Positions 43,094 through 52,197 of a DNA stretch of 64,000 nucleotides are shown here, in pieces. How positions within the stretch are numbered: the first letter of the stretch is position 1; each line of letters starts with the position of its first letter. The translations under genes were made by a program, and so were the position numbers. The notes beneath the pieces were generated by a model, which saw nothing but the letters and a program-made list of their open reading frames with translations, was not told where the DNA came from and searched no databases. This stretch comes from Halovivax asiaticus JCM 14624 (GTDB lineage: Archaea > Halobacteriota > Halobacteria > Halobacteriales > Natrialbaceae), in assembly GCF_000337515.1 (NCBI RefSeq), contig NZ_AOIQ01000021.1:117834-181833 (forward strand), written 5' to 3'.

Positions 43094-44209
43094 CTACTCT
43101 CCGATCACGCACTCGACTCGCTTCAGTCCCTCCCGTAACTCTTCTGTCGGCAGCCCGAACCCGATCCGGAAGTACTCGGGGTGGCCGAAGTACTCTCCGG
43201 GAGCGAGGACGACGCCCTCGTCCTCGACGACGGTGCGACAGAAGTCTGTCCCGTCAGCGAAGCCATCGGGGACGGTCACGAAGCCGTTGACGCCGACGGG
43301 GTCGTACCAGTCGAGGCCGTGGTCGTCGATGAACTCGCGCACGATTGCTCGGTTCTCGGTCGCGAGCGCGCGGTTCTCGGCCAGGATCTCGTCTTCGTGT
43401 TCCCCCAGCGCCTGCTTCGCGACGTGTTGGCCGAAGATGCTGGGGGAGATGGTCGTGTAGTCCTTCCAGCGAACCGCCGCCTCGACGACGGGTTCCGGCC
43501 CGACGAGCCAGCCGAAGCGCGTCCCCGCGAGCCCGTAGGCCTTCGTCAGGCTCGTCGTCGAGATGCCGTGGTCGTATCGCGCCGCGACGGGCTCCAGGGG
43601 GTCGTCGGCGAGGCGGCGATAGACCTCGTCACAGAGCAAGTACGCGTCGTGATCGGCCGCAATCGCTGCAATGTCGTCGACGACCGACTGGGGGTGGTAG
43701 CGCCCGGTCGGGTTGTTCGGATTGTTGCACACGACGACGGCCGTCTCGTCGGTCACCGCCTCCGCGACGGCGTCGACCGAAAGTTCCCAGTTCGGCGGCT
43801 CCAACTCGACGTGGCTGACCGATCCGACCGCTTCCGGGACGGCGTGAAGGGCCTGGTAGGTCGGCGTAACGACGACGGCGTGCTCGCCAGAGCCGGTCAC
43901 GGCTCCGTCGTCCGATCCTCCTGTGTCACCGGGACCGTCTGTGTCCAGCAGCGCCAGAAACGCGAGGAAGTTCGCCTCTTGCGTGCCGCAGGTGAAACAG
44001 CATTCGTCCGCAGTGCGATCGTACCGGGCGGCAACGTCGGCCCGAAACTCGGGGTCGCCGTCGGTCGGGATGACGTAGCCCAGTTCGCCGGGATCGGTGT
44101 CGAATCGATCCGCCGCAAGGCTCCGGATGCCGCTCTCGGCGAGCATGATGTCCGCGTCGTGTTCGTACCGATCGAACCAGCGTTCGAGTCCGAAGGGGGC
44201 GATCTGCAT
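43094..44209 (-). CDS. class I/II pyridoxal-phosphate aminotransferase
   Basis: A 371-residue aminotransferase. The motif NNPNNPTGRYHP, the CDEVYRRL Asp-Glu-Val-Tyr, and STTSLTKAYGLAGTRFGW with the Schiff-base Lys are all present. The substrate is probably an amino acid and not predictable here. ATG 44209 was chosen because the protein then begins MQIAPFGLERWFDRYEHD, as in related haloarchaeal enzymes. It is convergent with the membrane-protein gene, with nine bases between stops. Confidence 0.88.
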   Translation of the reverse strand: MQIAPFGLERWFDRYEHDADIMLAESGIRSLAADRFDTDPGELGYVIPTDGDPEFRADVAARYDRTADECCFTCGTQEANFLAFLALLDTDGPGDTGGSDDGAVTGSGEHAVVVTPTYQALHAVPEAVGSVSHVELEPPNWELSVDAVAEAVTDETAVVVCNNPNNPTGRYHPQSVVDDIAAIAADHDAYLLCDEVYRRLADDPLEPVAARYDHGISTTSLTKAYGLAGTRFGWLVGPEPVVEAAVRWKDYTTISPSIFGQHVAKQALGEHEDEILAENRALATENRAIVREFIDDHGLDWYDPVGVNGFVTVPDGFADGTDFCRTVVEDEGVVLAPGEYFGHPEYFRIGFGLPTEELREGLKRVECVIGE

Positions 44210-44320
44210 ACCGGTTCTACGAGTCCCGGGAAGCAAGTAGGTACGGTCGGCGGCAGCGAACGCGGCGGATGAGACGCCAGCGAACGTGGCGGCTGGTGCG
44301 GCGGGCGAGCTTCGATCCGC

Positions 44321-45388
44321 TCACTCCCACCGAAACCCGACCGGCGATGTGGGGGCCGAAAGGGGCGGCGCTGGGAGGTCCGTCGGGACGGTCGGGCGGT
44401 TGTACGGCTGGGGAGCGATATCGTTCGGGCCGTCGGGGTAGCAAAGCGACGCGAGCAGTTGTAGCTGGCCGCGACCGACGTCGAGTTCGAACTGGCCGCC
44501 GCCGTACATCGTGACGTCACGGTCCCTGCAGTACTCGATCGTCTCGAACAGCGACTCGAGCGAGCCGAACCGCGAGGGCTTGATGTTGAGCCAGTCGGGT
44601 TCCCACGGTAATGCCCGGACGTCGTCCAGGCCGTGGATCGGCGCGTCCCAGGAGACGCGACTGCGGATTTCCGGATCGTCGAACAGTGCACGCGTCTCGT
44701 CGGTCAGCGCGGGATCCTCGATGACGGCGTCGGAGAACGCTTCCAGAAGGCGTCGGTACAGGTCTGGATCGGCCGGCGCGTCGACGTCGGTTCCCTCGTA
44801 TTGCCCCTTGAGGTCCAGGATCCGTACGGCGCCCGTGTCGACGAGCGCGTCGATCACCGCGTCGGTCCACTCGGTCGTCGGGTCGAGTTTCAGTTGCAGG
44901 TCGGGGACTCGATCGAGCAGCGACTCGACACGATCGACGGTGGGCGGGTCACCCAGCCGCGTGCTGGCGACGAAGCGCACGGGATTCGACTCGCGATCGA
45001 GCGCGCTCGCCAGCCCGGTCTCGGCCTGTCGAAGTGCCAGATCGAGTGCCGCGCTCTCGATCCCCCAGCGCCGGTAGTTGCGAAACACTTCCCGGTCGGG
45101 CGCACCAGCCGGGAAGCAATCGACCTCGCCGACGTGGGCTGAGAATGAGTCCATCGTGTACTCGCCGATGAGATCCGGCAGGCCCGTTCGCGCCAGTGCG
45201 TCGTGTTCGTCGGCGTCGTAGGTGACGTCCTCGCCGCGACCGACGACCTGCGCACCGTCGGGACCGGGCCCTGACAGCGAGACGATCGTCGTCACGCGCG
45301 TAAAGTCACTCGACGTCTCACGCTCGCGTCGCTCGAGGGCGACGTCGTCGATCCGCACCGGGAGATCCGCGATCCGGTCGTAGTCCAT
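44321..45388 (-). CDS. enolase-superfamily protein (mandelate-racemase-like)
   Basis: A 355-residue protein. The barrel-type motifs LKLDPTTEWTD, AVRILDLKGQYEG, SWDAPIHGLDDV, LNIKPSRFGSLES and YGGGQFELDVGRGQ follow the order of enolase-superfamily metal and base positions, although not all are canonical acids. The reaction is unknown. ATG 45388 gives MDYDRIADLPVRID; a GTG at 45457 that overlaps the UbiB-like stop as GTGA would add 23 residues and is also possible. Confidence 0.75.
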   Translation of the reverse strand: MDYDRIADLPVRIDDVALERRERETSSDFTRVTTIVSLSGPGPDGAQVVGRGEDVTYDADEHDALARTGLPDLIGEYTMDSFSAHVGEVDCFPAGAPDREVFRNYRRWGIESAALDLALRQAETGLASALDRESNPVRFVASTRLGDPPTVDRVESLLDRVPDLQLKLDPTTEWTDAVIDALVDTGAVRILDLKGQYEGTDVDAPADPDLYRRLLEAFSDAVIEDPALTDETRALFDDPEIRSRVSWDAPIHGLDDVRALPWEPDWLNIKPSRFGSLESLFETIEYCRDRDVTMYGGGQFELDVGRGQLQLLASLCYPDGPNDIAPQPYNRPTVPTDLPAPPLSAPTSPVGFRWE

Positions 45389-45453
45389 GGGGTAACTGGG
45401 ACGGCCGTCGTGAAAGGCGTTCCCGGTCCGTTGGTTCGTGACGGCTCGAATCT

Positions 45454-47136
45454 TCACTCTTCGTCCTGCTCGTGCTCGCGCTGGCGCAGGCGCTGACGGG
45501 TGAACTGTGGCCGCGCGCTGATCCCCTCACGCGTTCGGAAGGATCGGCGGAGGGCGATTGTCGCCACGACGATCAAGGCACCGGCTGTGAGGGCGACGGC
45601 GGTGGCGTCGAGGGCGATGCCGAGGCCGGCCGTGACGATCCCCGCCGCGAGCACCAGCCCGTACGTGATCCGTCTGGCGAGTTGGTCGAGGACGTCGTCG
45701 GGATCTTCGATCCCCGCCCGGACGAAGAGGTCGTCGCGTTCGACCCGATCGAGCGCTTGCTCGGCTTTCGGTGGAATTCGGGCGGCCGAGATCACCGACT
45801 GTCGAAGCTGGTTGCCCGCATCTTCGACGTATGCGCGGGCGGTCTCTTCACGGTAGCCGCGCTCGGTCAGGAAGTGCGTCGCCGTCTCGATGAAATCGAA
45901 CTCGGGATCGAGCGTGACGCAGACGCCCTCGACGACGGTCGCGACGCGTAGCACGAGCGCGAGATTGCGCGGCAGCCGGAACGGGAACTCGTAGATCGAG
46001 TCCTCGATCTGTTCGACGATCCGCTGTACCCGCCGCTGTTCGATCTCCGCGCCGGTCGCGTCCTCGATCGCGAGTTCGAGTACCTCGGCCATCACCGCGC
46101 GGTCGGCGTCGGGCCGTAGCGTGCCGACCTCGATCAGCGTGTCGAGGACGGCGTCGGTGTCGCGGCGAGCGATCGCCACGTAGAAGTCGACGATCTTTTC
46201 CTGGATGTAGGGATCGACGCGACCGGACATCCCGAAGTCGTAGAAGACGATGCGCCCCTCGCCGTCGACCGCCAGGTTACCCGGATGCGGGTCGGCGTGG
46301 AAGACCCCGTCCTCGATAACCATCTGCATGTAGGCCTCCTGGAGGCGTTCGGCGAGGGCGGCCCGGTCGACACCCGTGGCGTCGAGCGTCTCGACGTCGG
46401 TGATCTTCGTCCCCTCGACGTACTCCATCGTGAGGACGCTCTTGCCGGAGTGGCTCTCGATCACGTCCGGGTGGACGACGCCCGCGTCGTCCGCGAAGTT
46501 TGCGGCGACGGACTCGAGCATCCGTGCCTCTCGTTCGTAATCCATCTCCTGGCGAATCGTCCGATCGAACTCCTCGGCCAGCGTGTCGAGCGAGTAGGCC
46601 CGCGCGTCGTCGACGAACCGTCGCAGGAGCGGCACCGTCCAGTGGATCACGCGGAGGTCGGCGGCGACGAGCGACTCGACGCCGGGTCGGCGAACCTTGA
46701 CGGCGACGTCCTGGCCGTCGAGGCTGGCCCGGTAGACCTGTCCCAGGCTCGCCCCGCTGATCGCCTCACGGTCGAAGTCGTCGAACCGCTCGTCGACCGG
46801 CCCCAGTTCGTCTTCGAGCACCGTTCGCGCATCGTCCCAGTCGGCCGGCGGCACGTCGTCCTGTAACGCCGAGAGGACCTCGAGGTACGTCGGCGGCAAG
46901 ACGTCGGGCCGACTCGAGAGCAACTGTCCGAGTTTGACGAACGTCGGCCCGAGGGCGAACAGGATCGAGAGCAACCGTTCGGCGCGCTCGCGGTGGATAT
47001 CACGGGATACGGTCCGGGACCGACCGAACAGGACGAACCGATGCCGATCTCGCGCGTAGGCCACCAATAGCGGAAGAAACCGCCACATAACACGGACGAA
47101 CCGACCGTACGCGCGAAGGCGGCCCACACGTCTCAC
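45454..47136 (-). CDS. ABC1/UbiB family atypical kinase
   Basis: A 560-residue protein. The KxGQ motif is FVKLGQLLSSRPD, the Ala-rich nucleotide loop ISGASLGQVYRASLDGQDVAVKVRRPG, and the catalytic VFHADPHPGNL and FYDFGMSGR follow. One or two hydrophobic helices near the C-terminus (ITYGLVLAAGIVTAGLGIALDATAVALTAGALIVVATI) anchor it. In other organisms the family supports isoprenoid quinone synthesis. It shares a strand with the small heat-shock gene just upstream and the enolase-like gene downstream. Confidence 0.9.
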   Translation of the reverse strand: MRRVGRLRAYGRFVRVMWRFLPLLVAYARDRHRFVLFGRSRTVSRDIHRERAERLLSILFALGPTFVKLGQLLSSRPDVLPPTYLEVLSALQDDVPPADWDDARTVLEDELGPVDERFDDFDREAISGASLGQVYRASLDGQDVAVKVRRPGVESLVAADLRVIHWTVPLLRRFVDDARAYSLDTLAEEFDRTIRQEMDYEREARMLESVAANFADDAGVVHPDVIESHSGKSVLTMEYVEGTKITDVETLDATGVDRAALAERLQEAYMQMVIEDGVFHADPHPGNLAVDGEGRIVFYDFGMSGRVDPYIQEKIVDFYVAIARRDTDAVLDTLIEVGTLRPDADRAVMAEVLELAIEDATGAEIEQRRVQRIVEQIEDSIYEFPFRLPRNLALVLRVATVVEGVCVTLDPEFDFIETATHFLTERGYREETARAYVEDAGNQLRQSVISAARIPPKAEQALDRVERDDLFVRAGIEDPDDVLDQLARRITYGLVLAAGIVTAGLGIALDATAVALTAGALIVVATIALRRSFRTREGISARPQFTRQRLRQREHEQDEE

Positions 47137-47140
47137 CCGA

Positions 47141-47500
47141 TCAGGTGGCTCCGTCTTCGTCGACGACGTCGATCGCCGTCGCGTCCAGCTTCGGAATCGT
47201 CACCTCGAGGACGCCGCGGTCGATGTCGGTTTCGACGGCATCGCCGTCCGCGTCTTCGGGCAACGAGACGGTCAGTTCGCGACGATCCGGCCGATTCTCC
47301 TCGACGTACTCGAAGTCGTCGGGGTGGGTGAGCTCTCGCGTCGCGTCGATATGCAGCGTCCCGGAATCGACGGTGACGTCGAGCGTCGTCGCGGAGACGC
47401 CGGGGAGGTCGACGACGAGCAGGTAGGCGTCCTCGTCCGCGAGCAGATCGTAGAAGACGTCGCTCGGGAGCTCCCGGAGTGCATCGCGAATACCAGCCAT
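47141..47500 (-). CDS. Hsp20/alpha-crystallin small heat-shock protein
   Basis: A 119-residue chaperone. The alpha-crystallin domain covers most of it: YLLVVDLPGVSATTLDVTVDSGTLHIDATR, RRELTVSLPEDADGDAVETDIDRGVLEVTIPK with the conserved GVLEVTIPK strand. The N-terminal arm is short and the C-terminal I-x-I tail is not clear. It binds unfolded proteins. Four bases separate it from the UbiB-like gene. Confidence 0.9.
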   Translation of the reverse strand: MAGIRDALRELPSDVFYDLLADEDAYLLVVDLPGVSATTLDVTVDSGTLHIDATRELTHPDDFEYVEENRPDRRELTVSLPEDADGDAVETDIDRGVLEVTIPKLDATAIDVVDEDGAT

Positions 47501-47725
47501 TATCCGTCCTTCGCACCCCGGAACGAAAAACCCCGCGGTGGCTTTCGGATGGCTGCCCGTGGCAGGGTGATCTGATCGTCGCCCGCCCTGCTTCGCTGCG
47601 GTAACTCGTGAACGGATCGCTGGTCGGTGTCGATGACACTTCGTGAATACTGACTTTCAGTGGATAACGACCGTCATAGTCGCTTAGTATGGCGTTTTTA
47701 GGGCCTAGCGATGTACGTGCTTGCA

Positions 47726-48373
47726 ATGTCTACGATCGCAGAGTTTCGAATCCCCGCTGCCGATCTGGTCCTCGCGGACTCGTTCGATCGCCTCTCCGAC
47801 CTGTCGGTCCAGCTCGAGTCCTCGATCTCCCGGACGGTCCCCTCGCTGTGGATCGCCGGCGCGGGGGCCGAGGCGGTGACCGACGCACTCACCGCCGACG
47901 CGTCGGTGGCAGCGGCGGAACTCTTGATCGAGACGCCCGACCGACTGCTCTACGACGTCGAACCGTCCACGGCGACCCGTACTCGATTCGATCGGCTGCT
48001 CGAGGCCGACGCGACCGTTCTCGACGCGACGGGGCGATCGGGCTGGTGGCAACTCGAGATGCGGTTTCCGGACCGGAACGCGCTCGCCGACACGCACGAC
48101 CGACTCGACGAGGCCGGGACGGCGGTCGAGATCGTCCGCGTCTCACAGCTCGGCGGCGGGCCGACGGCACACCCGCGGCTCACCCCCGAACAGCGCGAAG
48201 CGCTCGTCGCGGCATTCGAACACGGCTACTTCGAGATCCCCAGACGGACGTCGATGGAAGAACTGGCCGCCGAACTGGGAATTTCCCATCAGGCACTCTC
48301 CGAACGATTGCGCCGCGCCTACGAGACCCTCGTCGATGCGGAACTACAACCCGCCGGCGAGCACGCCCCCTGA
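47726..48373 (+). CDS. Bat-like helix-turn-helix transcription regulator
   Basis: A 215-residue protein of the haloarchaeal Bat type. An N-terminal regulator-like half is followed by the HTH_10 domain: LTPEQREALVAAFEHGYFEIPRRTSMEELAAELGISHQALSERLRRAYETLV. ATG 47726 begins MSTIAEFRIP, the usual pattern; an in-frame ATG at 47711 is five codons upstream, and the tagtat stretch near 47685 would suit either a leaderless or short-leader transcript. The regulated genes are not known. Confidence 0.85.
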   Translation: MSTIAEFRIPAADLVLADSFDRLSDLSVQLESSISRTVPSLWIAGAGAEAVTDALTADASVAAAELLIETPDRLLYDVEPSTATRTRFDRLLEADATVLDATGRSGWWQLEMRFPDRNALADTHDRLDEAGTAVEIVRVSQLGGGPTAHPRLTPEQREALVAAFEHGYFEIPRRTSMEELAAELGISHQALSERLRRAYETLVDAELQPAGEHAP

Positions 48374-48404
48374 AGCCGTCGCTCCTCCAGTCGACTCCAC
48401 GCGG

Positions 48405-49076
48405 TCACCGAATGTCGAGTTCGTCGAACGAGCTAATGCGGTGGTCACCACGAACGCAGTGCCCGCGCTGTTCCGGCCCGTGCCGGTCGACGTGTATCGC
48501 ATCTAGCCCGGCGTTCCAGGCTGCGCCGACGTCACAGGCGCCGTCACCGGCCAGGACGCCGCTGCCGCTCGTGACACTGGTGTGGTTCGAGGCACCGGTC
48601 CCCGTCCCGCCGGCGTCGGCCAGTTCGGCCACGACCCCTTCGACGGGTGTCGGATCGGGTTTCCAGCCCGTCTCGTCCGTACAACAGCAGACCGCGTCGA
48701 ACCAGTCGGCGATATCAAGCTGGTCGAGAATCGGCTCGGTCAGAAACGACTGGCAGTGGGTCACGAGCCCGACCGGTTCCTCGAGGTCGGCGACGAACGC
48801 CGCGTCGTCGTAGAGGTACGTCGCCTCGGCCCTGACTGCCGGATCCTCGACGTCGTGGAAGACGTTCCAGAACGGGTCCGGGTCGACGCCCCACTGGCGA
48901 AGTTGTCGACTTCTCGACCCGGTCAGGCCGTGCCACAGCGTTTCGGCCTCCGCGTCGCTAAAGGGTCGATCCAGGCGGGTGCCAACCTGATCGAACACCT
49001 CGCGGACGTACGACCACTCGACGTCGACCAGCGTTCCGTCCAGATCGAGCAGCCAGTAGTCGTACCCCTCGCCCAT
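48405..49076 (-). CDS. HAD-superfamily hydrolase
   Basis: A 223-residue HAD protein. Motif I is WLLDLDGTLVD with the nucleophile Asp, motif II is VGLVTHCQS, motif III the Lys in ETGWKPDPTPVEGVV, and motif IV VLAGDGACDVGAAWNAG. It looks like a phosphoglycolate-phosphatase-type member with a helical cap. The substrate cannot be told. A short insert (ADAGGTGTGASNHTSVTSGSG) just ahead of motif IV is unusual. Confidence 0.85.
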   Translation of the reverse strand: MGEGYDYWLLDLDGTLVDVEWSYVREVFDQVGTRLDRPFSDAEAETLWHGLTGSRSRQLRQWGVDPDPFWNVFHDVEDPAVRAEATYLYDDAAFVADLEEPVGLVTHCQSFLTEPILDQLDIADWFDAVCCCTDETGWKPDPTPVEGVVAELADAGGTGTGASNHTSVTSGSGVLAGDGACDVGAAWNAGLDAIHVDRHGPEQRGHCVRGDHRISSFDELDIR

Positions 49077-49216
49077 CGATCAGATCGTTCGTGTGGAGCG
49101 ACCATGGGCGTTGTGGTCGCCGAAGCCCGTACTCAGGTCCGAAACGAGTTCGGCGATACGGATCGCGGGCCTCGAAACGGGTTCGTCGACACGAACCGCG
49201 GGCCCATCCAGAAACC

Positions 49217-49450
49217 TCAGGAATCGTCGTCCGTCAGGACGATCTCGAGTCGTCCGGCGTCGAGCAGCCGTTCGATCTGTCGGTGGGTAAATCGTGCGTC
49301 GCAGTTCTCGCCGACGAACGTGACGAACGTCCCGTCGGTCTCCGTGATCGTCGCCAGATCGCGTCCCTGCCGGTGATGGTAGCAGACGGTCGTACCGGGA
49401 ACGAGTGCGTCCGCCGTCAGTCGGCGAACGTCCTGCGTGGTCTCGGGCAT
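49217..49450 (-). CDS. small hypothetical protein
   Basis: A 77-residue protein starting MPETTQDVRRLTADALVPGTTVCYHHRQGRDLATITETDG. It seems beta-rich, like a small barrel (TVCYHHRQG, TFVTFVGENCDARFTHRQIERLL). I do not recognise the family. ATG 49450 gives a sensible N-terminus. Its neighbours are a HAD hydrolase and pterin dehydratase on the same strand. Confidence 0.6.
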   Translation of the reverse strand: MPETTQDVRRLTADALVPGTTVCYHHRQGRDLATITETDGTFVTFVGENCDARFTHRQIERLLDAGRLEIVLTDDDS

Positions 49451-49602
49451 ACGTTCACCGCACGAGTCCGGCCCCGTAGCCACTCCCCTGTCTCACTGCA
49501 GGAGTTATTTCGGCGACGGCTGACTGTGGTGAGGCGGCGCATTGGAAACCGGTGATCGAATCGCCTGAGAAACTCGCTACGCGCGTCAGTTCACTCCGCC
49601 AC

Positions 49603-49914
49603 TCAGAGTTCGACGTCGTCGATGCCGCCGGTCTGGGCGGTCTGTTCGGATTCGATGAACTCGGCCATCTCGATGTCGGCGTCGGTGATTCCGCCCTCGT
49701 CGTGGGTCGTCAGCCGGATCTCGACTTCCTTGAACCGGATGATGATTTCGGGGTGGTGAAACTGGGCTTCGGCGATTTCGCCGACCATCTGGGCGAAGTT
49801 GACGCCGTGTAGATAGTCGGTGAACTCGTAGACGCGAACGATCTCGTCACCCTCCCGTTGCCAGCTACTCGGCAGTCCTTCGGCGATCTCGTCGTCGGAG
49901 AGTCGGTCGGCCAT
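49603..49914 (-). CDS. pterin-4a-carbinolamine dehydratase
   Basis: A 103-residue enzyme. The signature EAQFHHPEIIIRFKEVEIRLTTHDEGGITDADIEMA carries the His pair of the PCD/DCoH active site. It dehydrates 4a-hydroxy-tetrahydropterin in pterin recycling. ATG 49914 is the normal start. It seems to be a single gene. Confidence 0.9.
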   Translation of the reverse strand: MADRLSDDEIAEGLPSSWQREGDEIVRVYEFTDYLHGVNFAQMVGEIAEAQFHHPEIIIRFKEVEIRLTTHDEGGITDADIEMAEFIESEQTAQTGGIDDVEL

Positions 49915-50044
49915 AGGGCCACCGATGAAGGCCAGCGAAATAATAATTCGGGTAGTCGCTCGCCGGTGGGTCAACCGGACTGCCGTCGGTTATTTCCTGT
50001 CGAAAAAGCAGACGGTGTGGCGTCGCCACAGCGGTGGGCCCCTC

Positions 50045-51355
50045 TCAGTCGTCTTCGGCCGCTCCGAGAGCGTGTTCGGCCGGTATGTTTCGAGACGTGG
50101 GCCCTGGCTCCCCACCGTTTTCGGCTGGATCGAACAGCCGCAGGGCGGTGTCGATCGTCTCCCAGTCGTCGTCGACGGCGGCGTCACGCAGACTCTCGGT
50201 GGGCGCCGAGAGCAACTGGTTGACGACGGCGTCGGCCATCGACTCGACGATCTCTCGTTCCTCGTCGGAGACACTGCCGCGATCTTCGAGCCGGTGTAGT
50301 GCCGTCTGCACTTCCCGATTCTTGATCCGGGTTGCACTCTCGTACATCGCCGCGATGACCTCGTCTGCACGCGCACGCTTTAACTGCGTGAGGAGGTTGT
50401 CGAACTCCCGCTCGATCATCGATTCGACCTCGTCGGCGGCCGTCTGGCGTTGCTCCCGGGTCTTTCGCGTGAGCGACTCGAGATCGTCGAGGTCGTAGAC
50501 GGTCGTCTCCGGCACCGATCCCGTCACGGGGTCGACGTCCCGCGGCTGCCCGAGGTCGACGATCACCTGTTCGTGGTGGCCGACGTCGTCGGGGCCGAGG
50601 ACCGGCTCGTCGCTCCCCGTCGCGGTCACGATGAGCGTCGCCTCGCACGCGTGTTCCGAAAGTGCCGAGAGCGGGACGGCCGTCCCCGGCGTCTCGATCG
50701 TTTCGCGCACTGACTCCGCGCGTTCGACCGTCCGGTTGGCGATCGTGAGACGGCCGACGGTACTCGATTCGAGCGCCCGGGCGGCGAGCTGTCCCATCTC
50801 GCCGGCGCCGACCACGAGCGCGTCGACGCCGTCGACGTCGATCGTCTCGCCGGCGAGTTCGACGGCAGCGGAGCCGAGCGAGACGATCCCCTCGTTGATC
50901 GTCGTTTCGGTCCGGGCCCGTTCGCCGACGTGGATCGCCTTCGTCACGGCCGGTTCGAGCAGGTCGCCAACGCCACCGACGGCAGCCGCGTCCTCGTAGG
51001 CCGTGCGTACCTGGCCGATGATCTGGTCCTCGCCGAGGACCACCGACTCCAGCCCGCTCGCGACGCGGAGCAGGTGGGTGAGGCTATCCTCGTGGGCGGC
51101 CGTTTCGACAACTCGTTCGGGGACGTCGTCGAAGAAGGTCGCGAGAATATCCCAGCCGTCGCGTGCCGTCTCGGTGACGACGTAGGCCTCGACGCGATTG
51201 CAGGTCGCGAGAACGTACGCTTCCCGACATTCCGGCGCCGACAGCAGCTGTGAGACGGCAGCGGGTTGGCTCTCGGGGGTCGCCGCTGCCAGCTCGTCGA
51301 CGGCTGCCGTGTCGTGGGTCACGCGAGCACTGGAGACGACGCCGCTGATCGTCAC
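50045..51355 (-). CDS. hemA: glutamyl-tRNA reductase
   Basis: A 436-residue enzyme making glutamate-1-semialdehyde from glutamyl-tRNA, the first step of tetrapyrrole synthesis. The catalytic Cys52 lies in YVLATCNRVEAY, and the NADPH-binding region is DALVVGAGEMGQLAARAL. The later DEVESMIEREFDNLLTQLKR is the helical dimerisation domain. Haloarchaea often place a siroheme synthase gene ahead of hemA; none is recognisable in the 265 bases upstream. Confidence 0.95.
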   Translation of the reverse strand: MTISGVVSSARVTHDTAAVDELAAATPESQPAAVSQLLSAPECREAYVLATCNRVEAYVVTETARDGWDILATFFDDVPERVVETAAHEDSLTHLLRVASGLESVVLGEDQIIGQVRTAYEDAAAVGGVGDLLEPAVTKAIHVGERARTETTINEGIVSLGSAAVELAGETIDVDGVDALVVGAGEMGQLAARALESSTVGRLTIANRTVERAESVRETIETPGTAVPLSALSEHACEATLIVTATGSDEPVLGPDDVGHHEQVIVDLGQPRDVDPVTGSVPETTVYDLDDLESLTRKTREQRQTAADEVESMIEREFDNLLTQLKRARADEVIAAMYESATRIKNREVQTALHRLEDRGSVSDEEREIVESMADAVVNQLLSAPTESLRDAAVDDDWETIDTALRLFDPAENGGEPGPTSRNIPAEHALGAAEDD

Positions 51356-51620
51356 GGCGACACCCCTCCATCGAGCACGGTTCCGTCGGGTCCGTCCGCG
51401 TTCACGTCGACTGATTTGGGCTCGCCGCTACGTAAAGGTGTCCAAACCGGCGCACCGTCGACAGCCGTTCTGCGCCGACTGCCGGCAGTTTCGGCCGAAC
51501 CCGTTCGGATCGTTTCCAACCCAGCAGTCGGTTGAGCTATCGATGACCCGGCGCCCGCCCGAGCCACCCCTGGTCGTCGACGCCGAACGGTCGAGTGCCC
51601 ACAGGCCAGGGCCACTCGAC

Positions 51621-52037
51621 TCATTCCTCGGTGGTGGTGCCGTCGACACTCGTCACGCCGAATCCGAGGTCGCGAACGCCGTCTTCGATCGCCTGCTGGT
51701 CTGCGCTCGCCTCGTAGTAGAAGACGAGATCGAAACTGCCCTTTCGAAGGAGCTGTTGGCACTCCCAGACGAACTCGTCGCCGTCGATGGTCTTGCCCTG
51801 GTGTTGGTTCGAGGAGAAGTCCGTGTCGTCGTTCCCCGAGTAGACGTAACAGTCCGCGGGGTCGTAGCCGGCCGCCTCGGCGATGACGTCGCCGCTATCG
51901 ATCGTCGCCTGCATCATCTGGACGTCTTCCTGGCCGTCGTACTCGGTGTGGACGATTGCGCCGTTCAACTCGATCTCGCCGGGTTCGAGCAGGGCCTTCG
52001 TCCGCCGGTAGAGATCCTCGTCGATAACGCCATCCAT
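51621..52037 (-). CDS. conserved haloarchaeal hypothetical protein (DUF5778-like)
   Basis: A 138-residue acidic protein from ATG 52037: MDGVIDEDLYRRTKALLEPGEIELNGAIVHTEYDGQEDVQMMQ, later GSFDLVFYYEASADQQAIEDGVRDLGF. I recall a similar haloarchaeal family (DUF5778), though not with certainty. No catalytic motif is visible. It is divergent from the cis-prenyltransferase gene. Confidence 0.6.
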   Translation of the reverse strand: MDGVIDEDLYRRTKALLEPGEIELNGAIVHTEYDGQEDVQMMQATIDSGDVIAEAAGYDPADCYVYSGNDDTDFSSNQHQGKTIDGDEFVWECQQLLRKGSFDLVFYYEASADQQAIEDGVRDLGFGVTSVDGTTTEE

Positions 52038-52197
52038 TTGCTCGCCTTTCGGGGTCACCACGGATAGCGGTCACGATTTCGTTGGCGAGACGCGCCCGTG
52101 AGTGCGCTCGATCGCCCCACTGCGGTGGCTCGCTTCGTTTTTCACAAATCCAATCACCTCGAAAGACACATGGACGTGGGTCTCGTTGGTTCGACCG

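Noticed and set aside
49120-49210. Imperfect tandem repeat (aacgagttcggcgatacg / aacgggttcgtcgacacg)
   Set aside because: Two loosely similar units of about 50 bases in a 140-base gap; divergence and lack of further copies make it too weak to list.
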